Shown here piece by piece: positions 7,162 through 15,856 of a DNA stretch of 64,000 nucleotides; the stretch's first letter is position 1, and every line of letters begins with the position of its first letter. The stretch covers positions 62,001 to 126,000 of the forward strand of contig JAUMXB010000004.1 in assembly GCA_030529365.1 (NCBI GenBank), written 5' to 3'. Source of the stretch: Cardiobacteriaceae bacterium. GTDB lineage: Bacteria > Pseudomonadota > Gammaproteobacteria > Cardiobacteriales > Cardiobacteriaceae. Under the pieces are notes generated by a model that was not told the origin of the DNA, did not search any database, and saw only the letters and a program-made list of their open reading frames with translations. The position numbers and the translations under genes were made by a program.

Positions 7162-9639
7162 ATGGCCACTATGACCCGCAGAACCTTTCTCGCCACCTTG
7201 GGCACGAGCGCGGTTGCCACTGCCATTCCCGCCTGGGCAGTGCCGCGCAGTGATCTCGATCTCATTGCCCGCCAGCAGGGCGCGCCGCTGATGGTGCAGC
7301 TGGCGCGCGCACTGAAGCGTCTCACTTCGACGCTCACCTTCATGACCACCGGCGCGCACCCCGATGACGAGCCTTCCGCCATGCTCGCCGCCCTGCGCTA
7401 TCACTATGGCGTCAGCCCCGTCATTTACTGCATCACGCGCGGCGAGGGCGGGCAGAACAATATCGGCCCGGAGCGCGGCGTGGTCTTGGGCGTCTTGCGC
7501 ACCCGCGAAATGCAGGAAGCCTGCCGCGCCCTCGATGCCCGCCTCGTCTTCGGCGGCGAGGACATGCACGACACTGTCACCGATTTCGGCTTTTCCAAGG
7601 ATCCGCACGATACCCTGCACCGCTGGAACGAAGACATCGTGGTCGAGCGCATGGTGCGCGCCATCCGCAAATACCGCCCCGACATCATCTTCAATTGCTT
7701 CAATGATGTGCCCGGCCAGCACGGCCACCATCGCGCCGCCGTTTTGGCGACTGACAAGGCAGTCGATCTCGCCGCGCGCGACGATGCCTATCCTGAACAT
7801 TTCGCGGACGGTCTTGCGCCGTGGAACGTCAGCAAGCTCTATGACCCGGCCTGGGGCGGCGGCGGCAGCACCTATGATGACGAAAACCCGCCGCCCAAGG
7901 CGACCCTCATCGTCGGCGCGCCCGAGCGCGATGCCATTTCCGGCGCGACCTGGCCGCAAATGGGCGAATGGTCGCGCGCCTGCCACCTCACGCAAAAAAT
8001 GGGGCGCTGGATTCCCGAGCCGAAAACCGACTGGCCGTTGCACCTGCGCCGCTTTGCCGCTGGCGAAGCGCCTGCCGAAAGCGATATCCGCGAGCATCTG
8101 CCCGCCACTTTGGGGGCGCTGGCCGATCTGCCCGGCGTGGATGCGGAGAGTGCACAGCACTTGCGCGACATGCAGGCCATCGTCGAGCGCATTGCCGATG
8201 CCTACACCCGCCCCGATGAGGTGCTGAATGGCGCCTTGCAGCTCGCGGCGTTGCTGGAAAAAGTCCGGCTGCCGTCCGGCCACGAGCAGCGCCTCACGCG
8301 CAAGGCGCGCGAAATCGATGCCGTGATTGCGCTCGCCGCCGGTGTGCAGGCGCGCAGCTTTATTGATGGCAAGCAGCACGCGCACAGCGGCGAAGCCAAG
8401 GTCACCACCCTGGTGGACGCGCCGGCAAGCGTCAGCATCAAGGCCGTCAACATCATGGCGCGCGGCGATTTGCAAGTGGACGGCGAGCGCATCGTCATTC
8501 CCGCGGACGCCATCTTCACCAATCCCATGCCCGCCGTGTTCGACCCCATGGGCGGCAATGGCGATGCCTGGACGCAAGTCGTGCTCGCCATCGGCGGCCG
8601 CGAGGTTGCGCTTGCTCTCGATCTCGAAGATGCCCTGCGCATCGTGCCGCAGGCGAGCATCACCCTCGCGCCGGAAGCGCTTGTCATCAACCAGGCCAAA
8701 CGCCTGCCGCTGCACCTGCAAGCCATGCTGCGCGCGGCCAGCCTCGATGATTTGCAGTTTGCGCTGCCGGAAGCGTGGCAAATCCGAATGGATAACAAAA
8801 TCAGCGACAAACAGGGCGAATTCAGCCTGATTGCGCCGAAATCATTGAAGAACGAGCGCTTCTCCCTTGTGCCGCAGCTCGCCGGCAAAGACGCCTGGAA
8901 AATCGAGGAATTTTCCTATCCGCACACCGGCAAAGTCATCGTGCCGCGGCCTGCGGCGCTGCCCGTGCAGGTGGTGGATGCCAGGCTGCCCAAAGCGCGC
9001 GTCGCCTACATCGGCTCGAATAACGACAACGTCGCCATCTGGCTCAAGCGCATGGGCGTGGAAGTGGCCGAACTCGACGAACGCGCGGTGCAAAGCGGGG
9101 CGTACCAGGATGTTGATACCCTCGTCATCGGCGTCTTCACCTTTGGCAAGCGCCGCGACGTGCAGGAAGCGCTGCCCGCCATCCATGAATGGGTGAAAAA
9201 CGGCGGCCATTTGCTCACGCTTTATCATCGCCCGTCCGATGGCTGGAAACCGGAAAGCGTGCCGCCTGCCCATCTGAAAATCGGCTCGCCCTCCATCCGC
9301 TACCGCGTCACCGATGAAAACGCGCCCGTCACCCACCTCGCGCCCGAGCATCCGCTGCTGAACTATCCCAATACAATCAGCGAAGCCGACTGGGTGGGCT
9401 GGGACAAGGAACGCGGCCTCTATTTCGCGAGCGAATGGGATAGCGCCTATGTGCCGCTGCTCGCCATGAACGACCCTGGCGAGAAAGCGCTGGAAGGATC
9501 ATTGCTCAGTGCGGAAATCGGCCAGGGCCGCCATACGCACACCGCGCTCGTGCTCCATCACCAGCTCGACAAACTCACCCCCGGCGCGTTCCGCCTGATG
9601 GCCAACCTGCTGCAAGGCGCGAAAGAAGCAAAAGGGTAA
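7162..9639 (+). CDS. Exported PIG-L (LmbE-type) deacetylase, large multidomain form
   Basis: An 825-residue protein starting MATMTRRTFLATLG with a hydrophobic stretch ending AWA, consistent with a twin-arginine export signal. The PIG-L domain follows (about residues 45-260): the zinc motif AHPDDE, a conserved GEGGQN and the second metal segment GQHGHHRAA. PIG-L enzymes remove N-acetyl groups from GlcNAc-containing substrates. Residues about 390-600 look like beta-rich accessory modules; about 610-820 resembles a flavodoxin-like/GATase1-like fold with a VIGVFTFGKR strand-turn. GGAGGAG precedes ATG 7162. As the last gene of the sugar island it may deacetylate an amino-sugar conjugate before or during uptake; that is inference. 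Confidence 0.87.
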   Translation: MATMTRRTFLATLGTSAVATAIPAWAVPRSDLDLIARQQGAPLMVQLARALKRLTSTLTFMTTGAHPDDEPSAMLAALRYHYGVSPVIYCITRGEGGQNNIGPERGVVLGVLRTREMQEACRALDARLVFGGEDMHDTVTDFGFSKDPHDTLHRWNEDIVVERMVRAIRKYRPDIIFNCFNDVPGQHGHHRAAVLATDKAVDLAARDDAYPEHFADGLAPWNVSKLYDPAWGGGGSTYDDENPPPKATLIVGAPERDAISGATWPQMGEWSRACHLTQKMGRWIPEPKTDWPLHLRRFAAGEAPAESDIREHLPATLGALADLPGVDAESAQHLRDMQAIVERIADAYTRPDEVLNGALQLAALLEKVRLPSGHEQRLTRKAREIDAVIALAAGVQARSFIDGKQHAHSGEAKVTTLVDAPASVSIKAVNIMARGDLQVDGERIVIPADAIFTNPMPAVFDPMGGNGDAWTQVVLAIGGREVALALDLEDALRIVPQASITLAPEALVINQAKRLPLHLQAMLRAASLDDLQFALPEAWQIRMDNKISDKQGEFSLIAPKSLKNERFSLVPQLAGKDAWKIEEFSYPHTGKVIVPRPAALPVQVVDARLPKARVAYIGSNNDNVAIWLKRMGVEVAELDERAVQSGAYQDVDTLVIGVFTFGKRRDVQEALPAIHEWVKNGGHLLTLYHRPSDGWKPESVPPAHLKIGSPSIRYRVTDENAPVTHLAPEHPLLNYPNTISEADWVGWDKERGLYFASEWDSAYVPLLAMNDPGEKALEGSLLSAEIGQGRHTHTALVLHHQLDKLTPGAFRLMANLLQGAKEAKG

Positions 9640-9670
9640 GCGCAGTTGATGCGCGGCAAATTCGCCAGTG

Positions 9671-9704
9671 AAAAAAAATCGGCCACATTGTGGCCGATTC
9701 TTTT
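9671..9704. terminator. Probable bidirectional rho-independent terminator
   Basis: A 9-bp GC-rich stem ATCGGCCAC/GTGGCCGAT with loop ATT is flanked by eight A on the left and CTTTT on the right, placed 30 bp after the deacetylase stop. It could also stop transcription from the opposing ubiC side. Confidence 0.75.
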
Positions 9705-9841
9705 GATGCCGGGCGTTGCGACAGGCGTATGGACGCAGTCCGCGCAATCGGTTGATGCAGTGGATTCATAGATATGCGTATCGATGTTGCTGCCACAAGT
9801 TCTGAAAAGATAAAAAATTGTCCGTTCAGACAGAATTTTAT

Positions 9842-9919
9842 CAATTTTGCTTTTTTACTATCGACAAGCGCTTATTATGAGAAATTTTCTCACAGAAAGC
9901 GCTTAACATTGAGAAAAAC
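9842..9919 (+). repeat. AAGCGCTT element, copy R6
   Basis: Left border TTTTTTACTAT, A boxes at 9866 and 9897 (31 bp spacing) around GAGAAATTTTCTC, truncated final B box. Lies just downstream of ubiC. Confidence 0.85.
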
Positions 9920-9946
9920 TATCTATTTTTCTATTTTTTCTAAAAA

Positions 9947-10426
9947 TCAGAAATATCGTGACAAGCCCGGCAGAAAAGCCTCGCTCAGGATAAGCAGCTC
10001 GCCGTGGCCGTCGAAATGCGACTGCCGCATCCATACCGGTGCATCCGTCTCCGGCACCTGCCCGGCACGGGTCAGCGCATAACGGAAAGGGCTGCGCGCC
10101 GCCTGCACGTCGCCGCCGAAAAGACGCGCGCCGAGCGGCTGTTCGCCGCAATCCAGCACTTTGCGCCAGCCCGTGGCATCAACCGCACACACGCTTCTTG
10201 CCCACACCACCGGCGCCCCATCCAGCAGCAAATGCACTTCGCGCGCATAGAGCCGTCCGCCCGCATCCGCTTCCCATGCCGTTTCCAGCGCCCCCTGATG
10301 ACGCACGCGCACGGCAAAATCCGCCCCGGTCGCTTTCAGCGCCGCAGTGAGCGATTGCGTCTGCATCAGCGTGCGCCACGCGCGCGTCACTTCTTGCGGA
10401 TGTTCCTGCCAGATCAATTGCATCAT
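9947..10426 (-). CDS. ubiC: Chorismate-pyruvate lyase
   Basis: A 159-residue UbiC-family protein. Matching family positions are YAREVHLLLDGAPVVWAR (catalytic Arg region), CGEQPLGARLF, and a late ILSEAFLPG containing the conserved Glu. UbiC releases pyruvate from chorismate to give 4-hydroxybenzoate, the first committed step of ubiquinone synthesis. The chosen ATG at 10426 overlaps the tctA stop (ATGA), with AAAAGG immediately upstream; a second ATG follows directly. Coupling to a carboxylate transporter instead of ubiA is odd. Length and motifs fit a functional enzyme. Confidence 0.82.
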   Translation of the reverse strand: MMQLIWQEHPQEVTRAWRTLMQTQSLTAALKATGADFAVRVRHQGALETAWEADAGGRLYAREVHLLLDGAPVVWARSVCAVDATGWRKVLDCGEQPLGARLFGGDVQAARSPFRYALTRAGQVPETDAPVWMRQSHFDGHGELLILSEAFLPGLSRYF

Positions 10427-11907
10427 CCTTTTCTCTTTTTCCACCACGGCGTGTTGGCCGCAAACAGCAGCGCCATCATGGCGCACAGCAGCAGCGACAA
10501 CGGATTGCTGAGCACATCGAGCACGAACGCCTGCGGATCATTGCCCACCGATTCCATCGCCTGACGATAGCTGCGATCCATCAGCGGCCCGAGAATCACG
10601 CCCAAAATCACCGGCCCCAGTTCAAACCCGAATATTTTCAGGAAATAGCCAAACACGCCGAACCCCACCATCCAGTACACGTCGGCCAGAGAATGGTTGA
10701 TGGCATAGGTGCCCACCACGCACAGCACCACAATCAGCGGCACCAGCAGCGCGCGCGGCAGCTCCACCAGACGCGTGAAGAAACGGATGCCGAGCAGCCC
10801 GAAAATGAGCAGGAACATATTGGCCAGCACCAGCGCGCCCACCATGAACCAGAACATGTGCGGCGAGGAGAGCATCAGCATCGGGCCGGGTTCCAGCCCG
10901 TGAATCACCAGCGCGCCAATCATCACTGCCGTTACCGCGTCGCCGGGCATGCCGAGCGTCAGCATGGGAATGAACGCGCCGGCCACCGCCGCCGAATTGG
11001 CGCATTCCGGCGCCACCAGCCCCTCATAGGCGCCCTGCCCGAACGGCCGCGACGGATGTTTCACCGTGCGCCGCGCATGGTCATAGGCAAAGAGCGCGGC
11101 AATATCGCCGCCGGTACCGGGCAACGCCCCCACCACCACGCCTATCCCCGAGCTTTTCAGGGAGAGCGGCAAAAAGCGGCGCAACAGCGACCAGCTCACC
11201 ATTCCCTTGCCGGGCATTTGCCGCATTGGCCGCACATGCACCGCATGCACCTGATAGAGTGCTTCGCTCATCCCGAAAAGACCAATCATCACCACCACAT
11301 AATGCACGCCGCCGAGCAGCGCTTCCGCGCCGAAAGTGAGGCGCGGTTGCGCGGTGAACTGATCCAGCCCGACGAGGCCGATCATCGCGCCCAAGGCGGC
11401 GGAAAAGATTCCCTTGGCAAGCGACGCGCCGGAAAGGCTGCCCACCAGCAGCAAGCCCATCAGCGCCAGCAGCAGATAGTCGCGCGGCGCGAAATTGAGC
11501 GCCGCATCGGAAATGGCGGGCGCGAGCAAGGCCAGCACCAGCGTGCCGAAAAGCCCGCTTGCCACCGACATCACCGTGGAAAGCCCGATGGCCTGCCCGG
11601 CTTCGCCGAGTCTGGCGAGTGGATAACCGTCAAACGCTGTGGCCACCGCGGCCGGCGTGCCCGGAATATTGAGGAGAATGGCGGTGCGCGAACCGCCGTA
11701 CACCCCGCCGCAGAAAACGCCGACCATCAGCGCCAGAGCATGGTTGACATCCCAGGAAAACGTAAAGGAAATCAGGATGGAGACCGCCATGGTCACGGAA
11801 AGGCCGGGCAGCGCGCCGATATAGATGCCGGCGAACACGCCGCCAGCGGTCAAGGCAAGCAGACGCCAATCCGTCCACGACATGAAAAAATACGACAATT
11901 CCTGCAT
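10423..11907 (-). CDS. tctA: Tripartite tricarboxylate transporter large permease (TctA family)
   Basis: A 494-residue, highly hydrophobic protein with about 10-12 membrane segments and the TctA glycine/proline-rich signatures GALPGLSVTMA near the N-terminus and GALPGTGGDIAALFAYDHAR in the second half. It forms the channel of a secondary, binding-protein-dependent carboxylate importer with TctB and TctC encoded upstream. The ATG at 11907 is 2 bp past the tctB stop; an in-frame TTG at 11913 is an alternative. Its stop overlaps ubiC. The substrate (citrate or other carboxylate) is not decidable from sequence. Confidence 0.93.
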   Translation of the reverse strand: MQELSYFFMSWTDWRLLALTAGGVFAGIYIGALPGLSVTMAVSILISFTFSWDVNHALALMVGVFCGGVYGGSRTAILLNIPGTPAAVATAFDGYPLARLGEAGQAIGLSTVMSVASGLFGTLVLALLAPAISDAALNFAPRDYLLLALMGLLLVGSLSGASLAKGIFSAALGAMIGLVGLDQFTAQPRLTFGAEALLGGVHYVVVMIGLFGMSEALYQVHAVHVRPMRQMPGKGMVSWSLLRRFLPLSLKSSGIGVVVGALPGTGGDIAALFAYDHARRTVKHPSRPFGQGAYEGLVAPECANSAAVAGAFIPMLTLGMPGDAVTAVMIGALVIHGLEPGPMLMLSSPHMFWFMVGALVLANMFLLIFGLLGIRFFTRLVELPRALLVPLIVVLCVVGTYAINHSLADVYWMVGFGVFGYFLKIFGFELGPVILGVILGPLMDRSYRQAMESVGNDPQAFVLDVLSNPLSLLLCAMMALLFAANTPWWKKRKG

Positions 11908-11909
11908 AT

Positions 11910-12356
11910 TCAAGGCAATTGCACTCTAAACAGCACGTTGAACACCCCGTACACCAAAGCCGTTGTCGCGAGCGCAACCGCCGCGGCAAAGGCCGGGCGT
12001 CCCCGTTGCAGGAAAACAATGGCCAGCGTGAGAAAAAGCGTGCCCGCGAGCCAGAACCCCGCCACATCCAGCAGCAGGACGAATCCCAGCACCAACCCCA
12101 GCATCGCGCACCAGCGCGCCGACACATAGGGCCGGAAAGCGCGGCGTGCGCTGCTGCGCCACGCATTCCGGGCAATCACCAGCGCACTCACGATCATCAC
12201 CCCGGCCAGCGCCAGCGGAAACGCCCCCGGCGACGACCATTGCGGCCAGCCCTCGATGCGCCAGGCTTCCCATGCCACCAGCGCACTGAAGCACAGCAAC
12301 AGCAGCGCAAAAACCATCTGCGCCTGTCGCCCCGGCATTCTGCTGTCTTCATTCAT
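11910..12356 (-). CDS. tctB: Tripartite tricarboxylate transporter small permease (TctB family)
   Basis: A 148-residue membrane protein with about four hydrophobic helices (MVFALLLLCFSALVAWEA, FPLALAGVMIVSALVI, and two near the C-terminus), fitting the weakly conserved TctB/DUF1468 family. I start it at ATG 12356, 17 bp after the tctC stop, with GGTGG about 8 bp ahead; an in-frame GTG at 12368 is possible. Position between tctC and tctA, in the usual order C-B-A, supports the call more than the sequence itself. Confidence 0.85.
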   Translation of the reverse strand: MNEDSRMPGRQAQMVFALLLLCFSALVAWEAWRIEGWPQWSSPGAFPLALAGVMIVSALVIARNAWRSSARRAFRPYVSARWCAMLGLVLGFVLLLDVAGFWLAGTLFLTLAIVFLQRGRPAFAAAVALATTALVYGVFNVLFRVQLP

Positions 12357-12372
12357 GCGCTGCGCCACCGCA

Positions 12373-13365
12373 TCACGGCTTGGCGATGCCGAGTGTTTCC
12401 GGCGACACCTTCGCCGTACCCGTCGCCTGCATCGCCCAGGCGGTGACCGATTGCCAGCGCGTCACAAACTGCACCGCCGCCTCATCGCGCAAATTGAGAG
12501 GAAGGCCGCCATTCTTGGTGAGAAACGTCTGGAATTCTTCCGTATTGACCGCTTCCTCATAAACATCGGACAAGCGCTTTTTCACATCCGCATCCAATCC
12601 CTTGGGCGCTGCCACTACCCAGAACGGCCCCCACGGCAGATAGCGCGCCATCTCCGGCAAGGTCTCGGTAATCGGTGGCACGTTCGGCAGATGTTCCACT
12701 TTTTCCGTGGCCACCACGGCGAGTGCGCGCAAACGCCCGGCTTCCAGCTGCGCGTTCACGCCGGTGAGCGTGAGCGGCATGAAATCGATATGGCCGCCGA
12801 GCAGCGCGGTAATCCCCGGGCCGTCGCCCTGGAACGTCACATTGCGCACCTTGAAATCCGCGACCGACGACACCAGCGCTTCCAGAGTTGCCGGCAAACT
12901 GCCCGCGCCATTGGTGCCCATCTTCACGCTGTCCGGCGTATCCTGGATTGCTTTCAGCAAATCGGCCATCGACTGGTACGGGCTTTCCGCCGGCACCACG
13001 ATCACCACCAGCCCCTGCCCGACCACATTGATGAGATCCATGTCGGCATAACTCATCTTCGCAAGATCGAGCACCTGATAAAGCTGGGGGTTTTCCGCGC
13101 CATAGAGCAGCGTATAGCCGTCAGCCTTGCGCTTCATCACTGCCGTCATGCCGATCACGCCGGTGCCGCCCGGGCGGTTATTGAGCACCACCGACTTGCC
13201 CAACGCCTTTTCCACATGCGGCGTCAGGCTGCGCGCCACGTTGTCCGTCGTGCCGCCCGCCGCCCACTGAATAATGCCCTCGAGATTGCGCTCGGGAAAC
13301 TCGGCCGCCGCCGTCGCCGACATCGCCGCCAAACCCAGGGCAAGCGCCTTCCAATTCATCTTCAT
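12373..13365 (-). CDS. tctC: Tripartite tricarboxylate transporter substrate-binding protein (TctC/Bug family)
   Basis: A 330-residue periplasmic protein with a short signal peptide (hydrophobic ALALGLAAMSATAAA after MKMNWK). It shows Bug-family features: WAAGGTTDNVARSL, LNNRPGGTGVIGM and GTNGAGSLPATLEAL, the ligand-cleft loops that hydrogen-bond carboxylates. It captures the ligand for TctAB and is the first gene of the tctCBA-ubiC string. Ligand unknown. Confidence 0.92.
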   Translation of the reverse strand: MKMNWKALALGLAAMSATAAAEFPERNLEGIIQWAAGGTTDNVARSLTPHVEKALGKSVVLNNRPGGTGVIGMTAVMKRKADGYTLLYGAENPQLYQVLDLAKMSYADMDLINVVGQGLVVIVVPAESPYQSMADLLKAIQDTPDSVKMGTNGAGSLPATLEALVSSVADFKVRNVTFQGDGPGITALLGGHIDFMPLTLTGVNAQLEAGRLRALAVVATEKVEHLPNVPPITETLPEMARYLPWGPFWVVAAPKGLDADVKKRLSDVYEEAVNTEEFQTFLTKNGGLPLNLRDEAAVQFVTRWQSVTAWAMQATGTAKVSPETLGIAKP

Positions 13366-13430
13366 CTTTGTACTCCCCTCAAAAACAAAGCCGCATCATA
13401 CAAGCTCCATATCAGCGGCACAAAACATCC

Positions 13431-13517
13431 CGAGAAATGATAAATTTTCTCATCAACAAGCGCTTGTCATGCAAAAAATTCTCATAATAAGCGCTTCATC
13501 ATGAGAAAATTTCTCAT
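13431..13517. repeat. AAGCGCTT element, copy R7
   Basis: B-A-B-A-B without a recognisable C border: GATAAATTTTCTCATC, A box 13458, a degenerate B, A box 13489 (31 bp spacing), TGAGAAAATTTCTCAT. Lies between tctC and the GNAT gene. Confidence 0.85.
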
Positions 13518-13533
13518 ACCTCTTCCCGATCCC

Positions 13534-14094
13534 CTACCGCAACTCCCACACCATATGATGATAGGCCGCGTCAGCCAAACGCTTCTCCCCTACCGCCACA
13601 AAGCCGATACGCTCATAAAGCCTGCGCGCATCCGCCTTCTCGAACGCCACCAAAAGCCCCACGCGCGAGCCGCCCTGTTCGCGCACATGATCGGCAAACG
13701 CCCCTATCATGCGCTTGCCCATGCCGCGCCCCTGCAAAGCAGGCGCGACGCTCACCGTATCCACATACCACTCGCCCGCCCCGGTTTCATCGGCCAGTTG
13801 CAAGGCGCGCCCGAGGGCTGCCGATTGCGCCGCCACAATCGGCGCACGCAGAGCATGTAAACGCGCGCCATCGTAGCCGGTAATCGACGCGCAAACCTCG
13901 CTGCCTTCCTCAAAAACCAGCGTATTTTCAAAAGAATATAGATTTTCACGAGCTGCGATCCAATGGCGGAGAAAATCCTTGCCGGTTTGCGCATCCGCGC
14001 TCCCCGTCCAAAATGCCACCACCTCCGGCATCGCCTGCCACATCAGGGCGGCCACCGCCGCCGCATCATCCGCCCGCGCCATGCGCAACCCCAT
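13534..14094 (-). CDS. GNAT family N-acetyltransferase
   Basis: A 186-residue acetyltransferase with the acetyl-CoA binding motif A ([21 protein letters not shown]/RxxGxG/A type) and a C-terminal motif B with [21 protein letters not shown] proteins transfer an acetyl group from acetyl-CoA to an amine; the acceptor is unknown. ATG 14094 is favoured because GGAGG lies 5 bp upstream; an adjacent GTG at 14097 is too close to it. It is divergent from fabI with a 57-bp gap. Confidence 0.85.
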   Translation of the reverse strand: MGLRMARADDAAAVAALMWQAMPEVVAFWTGSADAQTGKDFLRHWIAARENLYSFENTLVFEEGSEVCASITGYDGARLHALRAPIVAAQSAALGRALQLADETGAGEWYVDTVSVAPALQGRGMGKRMIGAFADHVREQGGSRVGLLVAFEKADARRLYERIGFVAVGEKRLADAAYHHMVWELR

Positions 14095-14151
14095 CACAGC
14101 CTCCGCTTTGCGTTACAATGGCGCGTCTTTTACCACAAATCAGGAACGATC

Positions 14152-14946
14152 ATGGGCTTTTTACAAGGCAAAAAAATTCTCATCACCGGGCTTGCCAGCA
14201 ACCTCTCCATCGCCTACGGCATCGCCCAGGCCATGCACCGCGAAGGCGCGGAACTCGCCTTCACCTATCAAAACGACAAACTGAAACCGCGCGTGGAAAA
14301 AATGGGCGCGGAATTCGGCTCCACCCTCTATTTCCCCTGCGACGTCGGCAACGACGACGAAATCAAAGCCGTCTTCACCGGCCTTGGCCAGCATTGGGAC
14401 GGCCTCGACGGCCTCATCCACGCCATCGCCTACGCGCCGCGCGAAGCCATCGAAGGCCGCTTTCTGGAAGGCTGCACCCGCGAGAACTTCCAGATCGCCC
14501 ACGACATCAGCGCCTACAGCTTTGCCGCACTCATGCGCGAAGCCTATCCCATGATGCAGGGCCGCAACGCAGCAGCACTCGCGCTCACCTACCTCGGCGC
14601 CGTGCAAGCCATCCCCAACTACAACACCATGGGCCTTGCCAAAGCCAGCCTCGAAGCCGCCATCCGCTACCTTGCCGCCGATCTGGGGCAGGACGGCATC
14701 CGCGTCAACGGCATCAGCGCCGGCCCGATCCGCACCCTCGCCGCCTCCGGCATCAAGGATTTCCGCAAAATGCTCAAGGGCTTTGAGAAAACCGCGCCGC
14801 TCAAGCGCTGCGTCACCATCGAAGAAGTGGGCAACACCGCCGCCTTCCTCTGCTCCGATCTCGCGAGCGGCATCACCGGCGAAATCACCTACGTCGATGG
14901 CGGCTACAACATCTTCTCCTCCGTGCAGATGGCGGATGAAGATTGA
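14152..14946 (+). CDS. fabI: Enoyl-[acyl-carrier-protein] reductase (NADH)
   Basis: A 264-residue divergent SDR. The NAD-binding start [19 protein letters not shown] and the FabI catalytic set Tyr147/Tyr157/Lys164 in [20 protein letters not shown] are intact. FabI reduces enoyl-ACP in the last step of each fatty-acid elongation cycle. A longer frame is open upstream, but the family N-terminus begins exactly at ATG 14152 (MGFLQGKK), with AGGAA 6 bp upstream. Monocistronic: the GNAT gene diverges and a repeat-filled gap follows. Confidence 0.96.
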   Translation: MGFLQGKKILITGLASNLSIAYGIAQAMHREGAELAFTYQNDKLKPRVEKMGAEFGSTLYFPCDVGNDDEIKAVFTGLGQHWDGLDGLIHAIAYAPREAIEGRFLEGCTRENFQIAHDISAYSFAALMREAYPMMQGRNAAALALTYLGAVQAIPNYNTMGLAKASLEAAIRYLAADLGQDGIRVNGISAGPIRTLAASGIKDFRKMLKGFEKTAPLKRCVTIEEVGNTAAFLCSDLASGITGEITYVDGGYNIFSSVQMADED

Positions 14947-14962
14947 TGATTTCATAAAATCA

Positions 14963-15049
14963 TCCAAAATAGTTATTTTTTACCATGCACAAGCGCTTAT
15001 TGTGAGAAATTTTATCGTAATAAGCGCTTATCGATGAGAAAATTTCTCA
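14963..15049 (+). repeat. AAGCGCTT element, copy R8
   Basis: TTTTTTACCATGC, A box 14991, GAGAAATTTTATC, A box 15022 (31 bp spacing), TGAGAAAATTTCTCA. Begins 16 bp after the fabI stop. Confidence 0.9.
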
Positions 15050-15097
15050 ATCATTACTCATCACGTAGGGTGGGCTTCAGCCCGACATTTGTTTGAT

Positions 15098-15292
15098 GTC
15101 GGCCATCAATGGCCGACCTACAAACGCACGCCCGTAGGTACGGTTAGGCGAAGCCGTAACCGTACGATATAAACAGGCAAAAAATGTACGGTTACGCCCT
15201 GCGAGCTAACCGTACCTACATTGCCGTTGCTTGCCAATCACCACCAATGCTATCGCTGCGCGACGGTGGGTTGACACCCACCCTACGAACGG
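15098..15292 (+). repeat. GC-rich direct repeat, left copy (about 195 bp)
   Basis: Near-identical to 15622-15815 at an offset of 523-524 bp. It comprises a GTCGGCCATCAATGGCCGAC hairpin, the GGTACGGTTAGGC...GCCGTAACCGTAC hairpin, its counterpart GTACGGTTACGCCC...GAGCTAACCGTACC, and a GGTGGGTTGACACCCACC hairpin. Confidence 0.85.
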
Positions 15293-15420
15293 GTAAATGC
15301 TCGCGGAACGAAACCGTAGGTTGGCGGTGAGGCGTCAGCCGAACCCCAACATAAAAAACCGCATTACATGTTGGGAGTCATTGCGCAAGGCGCTTCGGCA
15401 AGCTCGGCAACCTTGCCAAT

Positions 15421-15660
15421 CACCGCCAATCAATCGCTGCGCGACGGGGGGTTGACACCCACCCTACGAACGGCAAACGTTTTATACCCGGCATCAAAAA
15501 CGTCGGCCATGAATGGCCTGCCTGCGATTGCTTGCCAATCACCGCCGATGCAATCGCTGCGCGACGGTGGGTTGACACCCACCCTACGAACGGCAAACGT
15601 TTTGCACCCGCCATCGAAAACGTCGGCCATCAATGGCCGACCTACAAGCACACGCCTGTA
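15421..15660 (+). repeat. Two tandem 120-bp GC-rich units
   Basis: CAATCGCTGCGCGACGG recurs at 15431 and 15551, exactly 120 bp apart, each followed by GGTTGACACCCACCC, CTACGAACGGCAAACGTTTT and AACGTCGGCCAT. A third partial unit starts at about 15773. Confidence 0.85.
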
Positions 15661-15815
15661 GGTACGGTTAGGCGAAGCCGTAACCGTACGATATAAACAG
15701 GCAAAAAATGTACGGTTACGCCCTACGGGCTAACCGTACCTACATTGCCGTTGCTTGCCAATCACTGCCGATGCAATCGCTGCGCGACGGTGGGTTGACA
15801 CCCACCCTACGAACG
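15622..15815 (+). repeat. GC-rich direct repeat, right copy (about 195 bp)
   Basis: Second copy of 15098-15292, differing at only about ten positions (for example CCCTACGGGC against CCCTGCGAGC). Ends just before the 3' end of the phospholipase-D gene. Confidence 0.85.
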
Positions 15816-15856
15816 GCAAACGTTTTGTACCCGCCATCGCCTGTTCTCCCGGCAGC

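Larger units (their letters stand above)
9640..9946. other. Convergent intergenic region (PIG-L deacetylase / ubiC)
   Basis: No gene is supported. It contains a bidirectional terminator hairpin (9671-9704), an AT-rich stretch, and repeat copy R6 (9842-9919). Confidence 0.75.
14947..15856. other. 909-bp gap made of intergenic repeats
   Basis: No gene is credible. It starts with AAGCGCTT copy R8, followed by the GC-rich repeat family: GTAGGGTGGG motifs, GGTTGACACCCACCC hairpins (about 15266, 15450, 15570, 15792), GGTACGGTTA.../...TAACCGTACC inverted repeats and GTCGGCCAT(C/G)AATGGCC(G/T)ACC hairpins. Small open frames here are repeat-encoded and of similar sequence to each other, not proteins. 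Confidence 0.85.

Noticed and set aside
15368-15661. 97-residue frame with internal protein repeats
   Set aside because: It is the translation of the 120-bp intergenic repeat units (QSLRDGGLTPTLRTANVL recurs); no start context and no homologous context.
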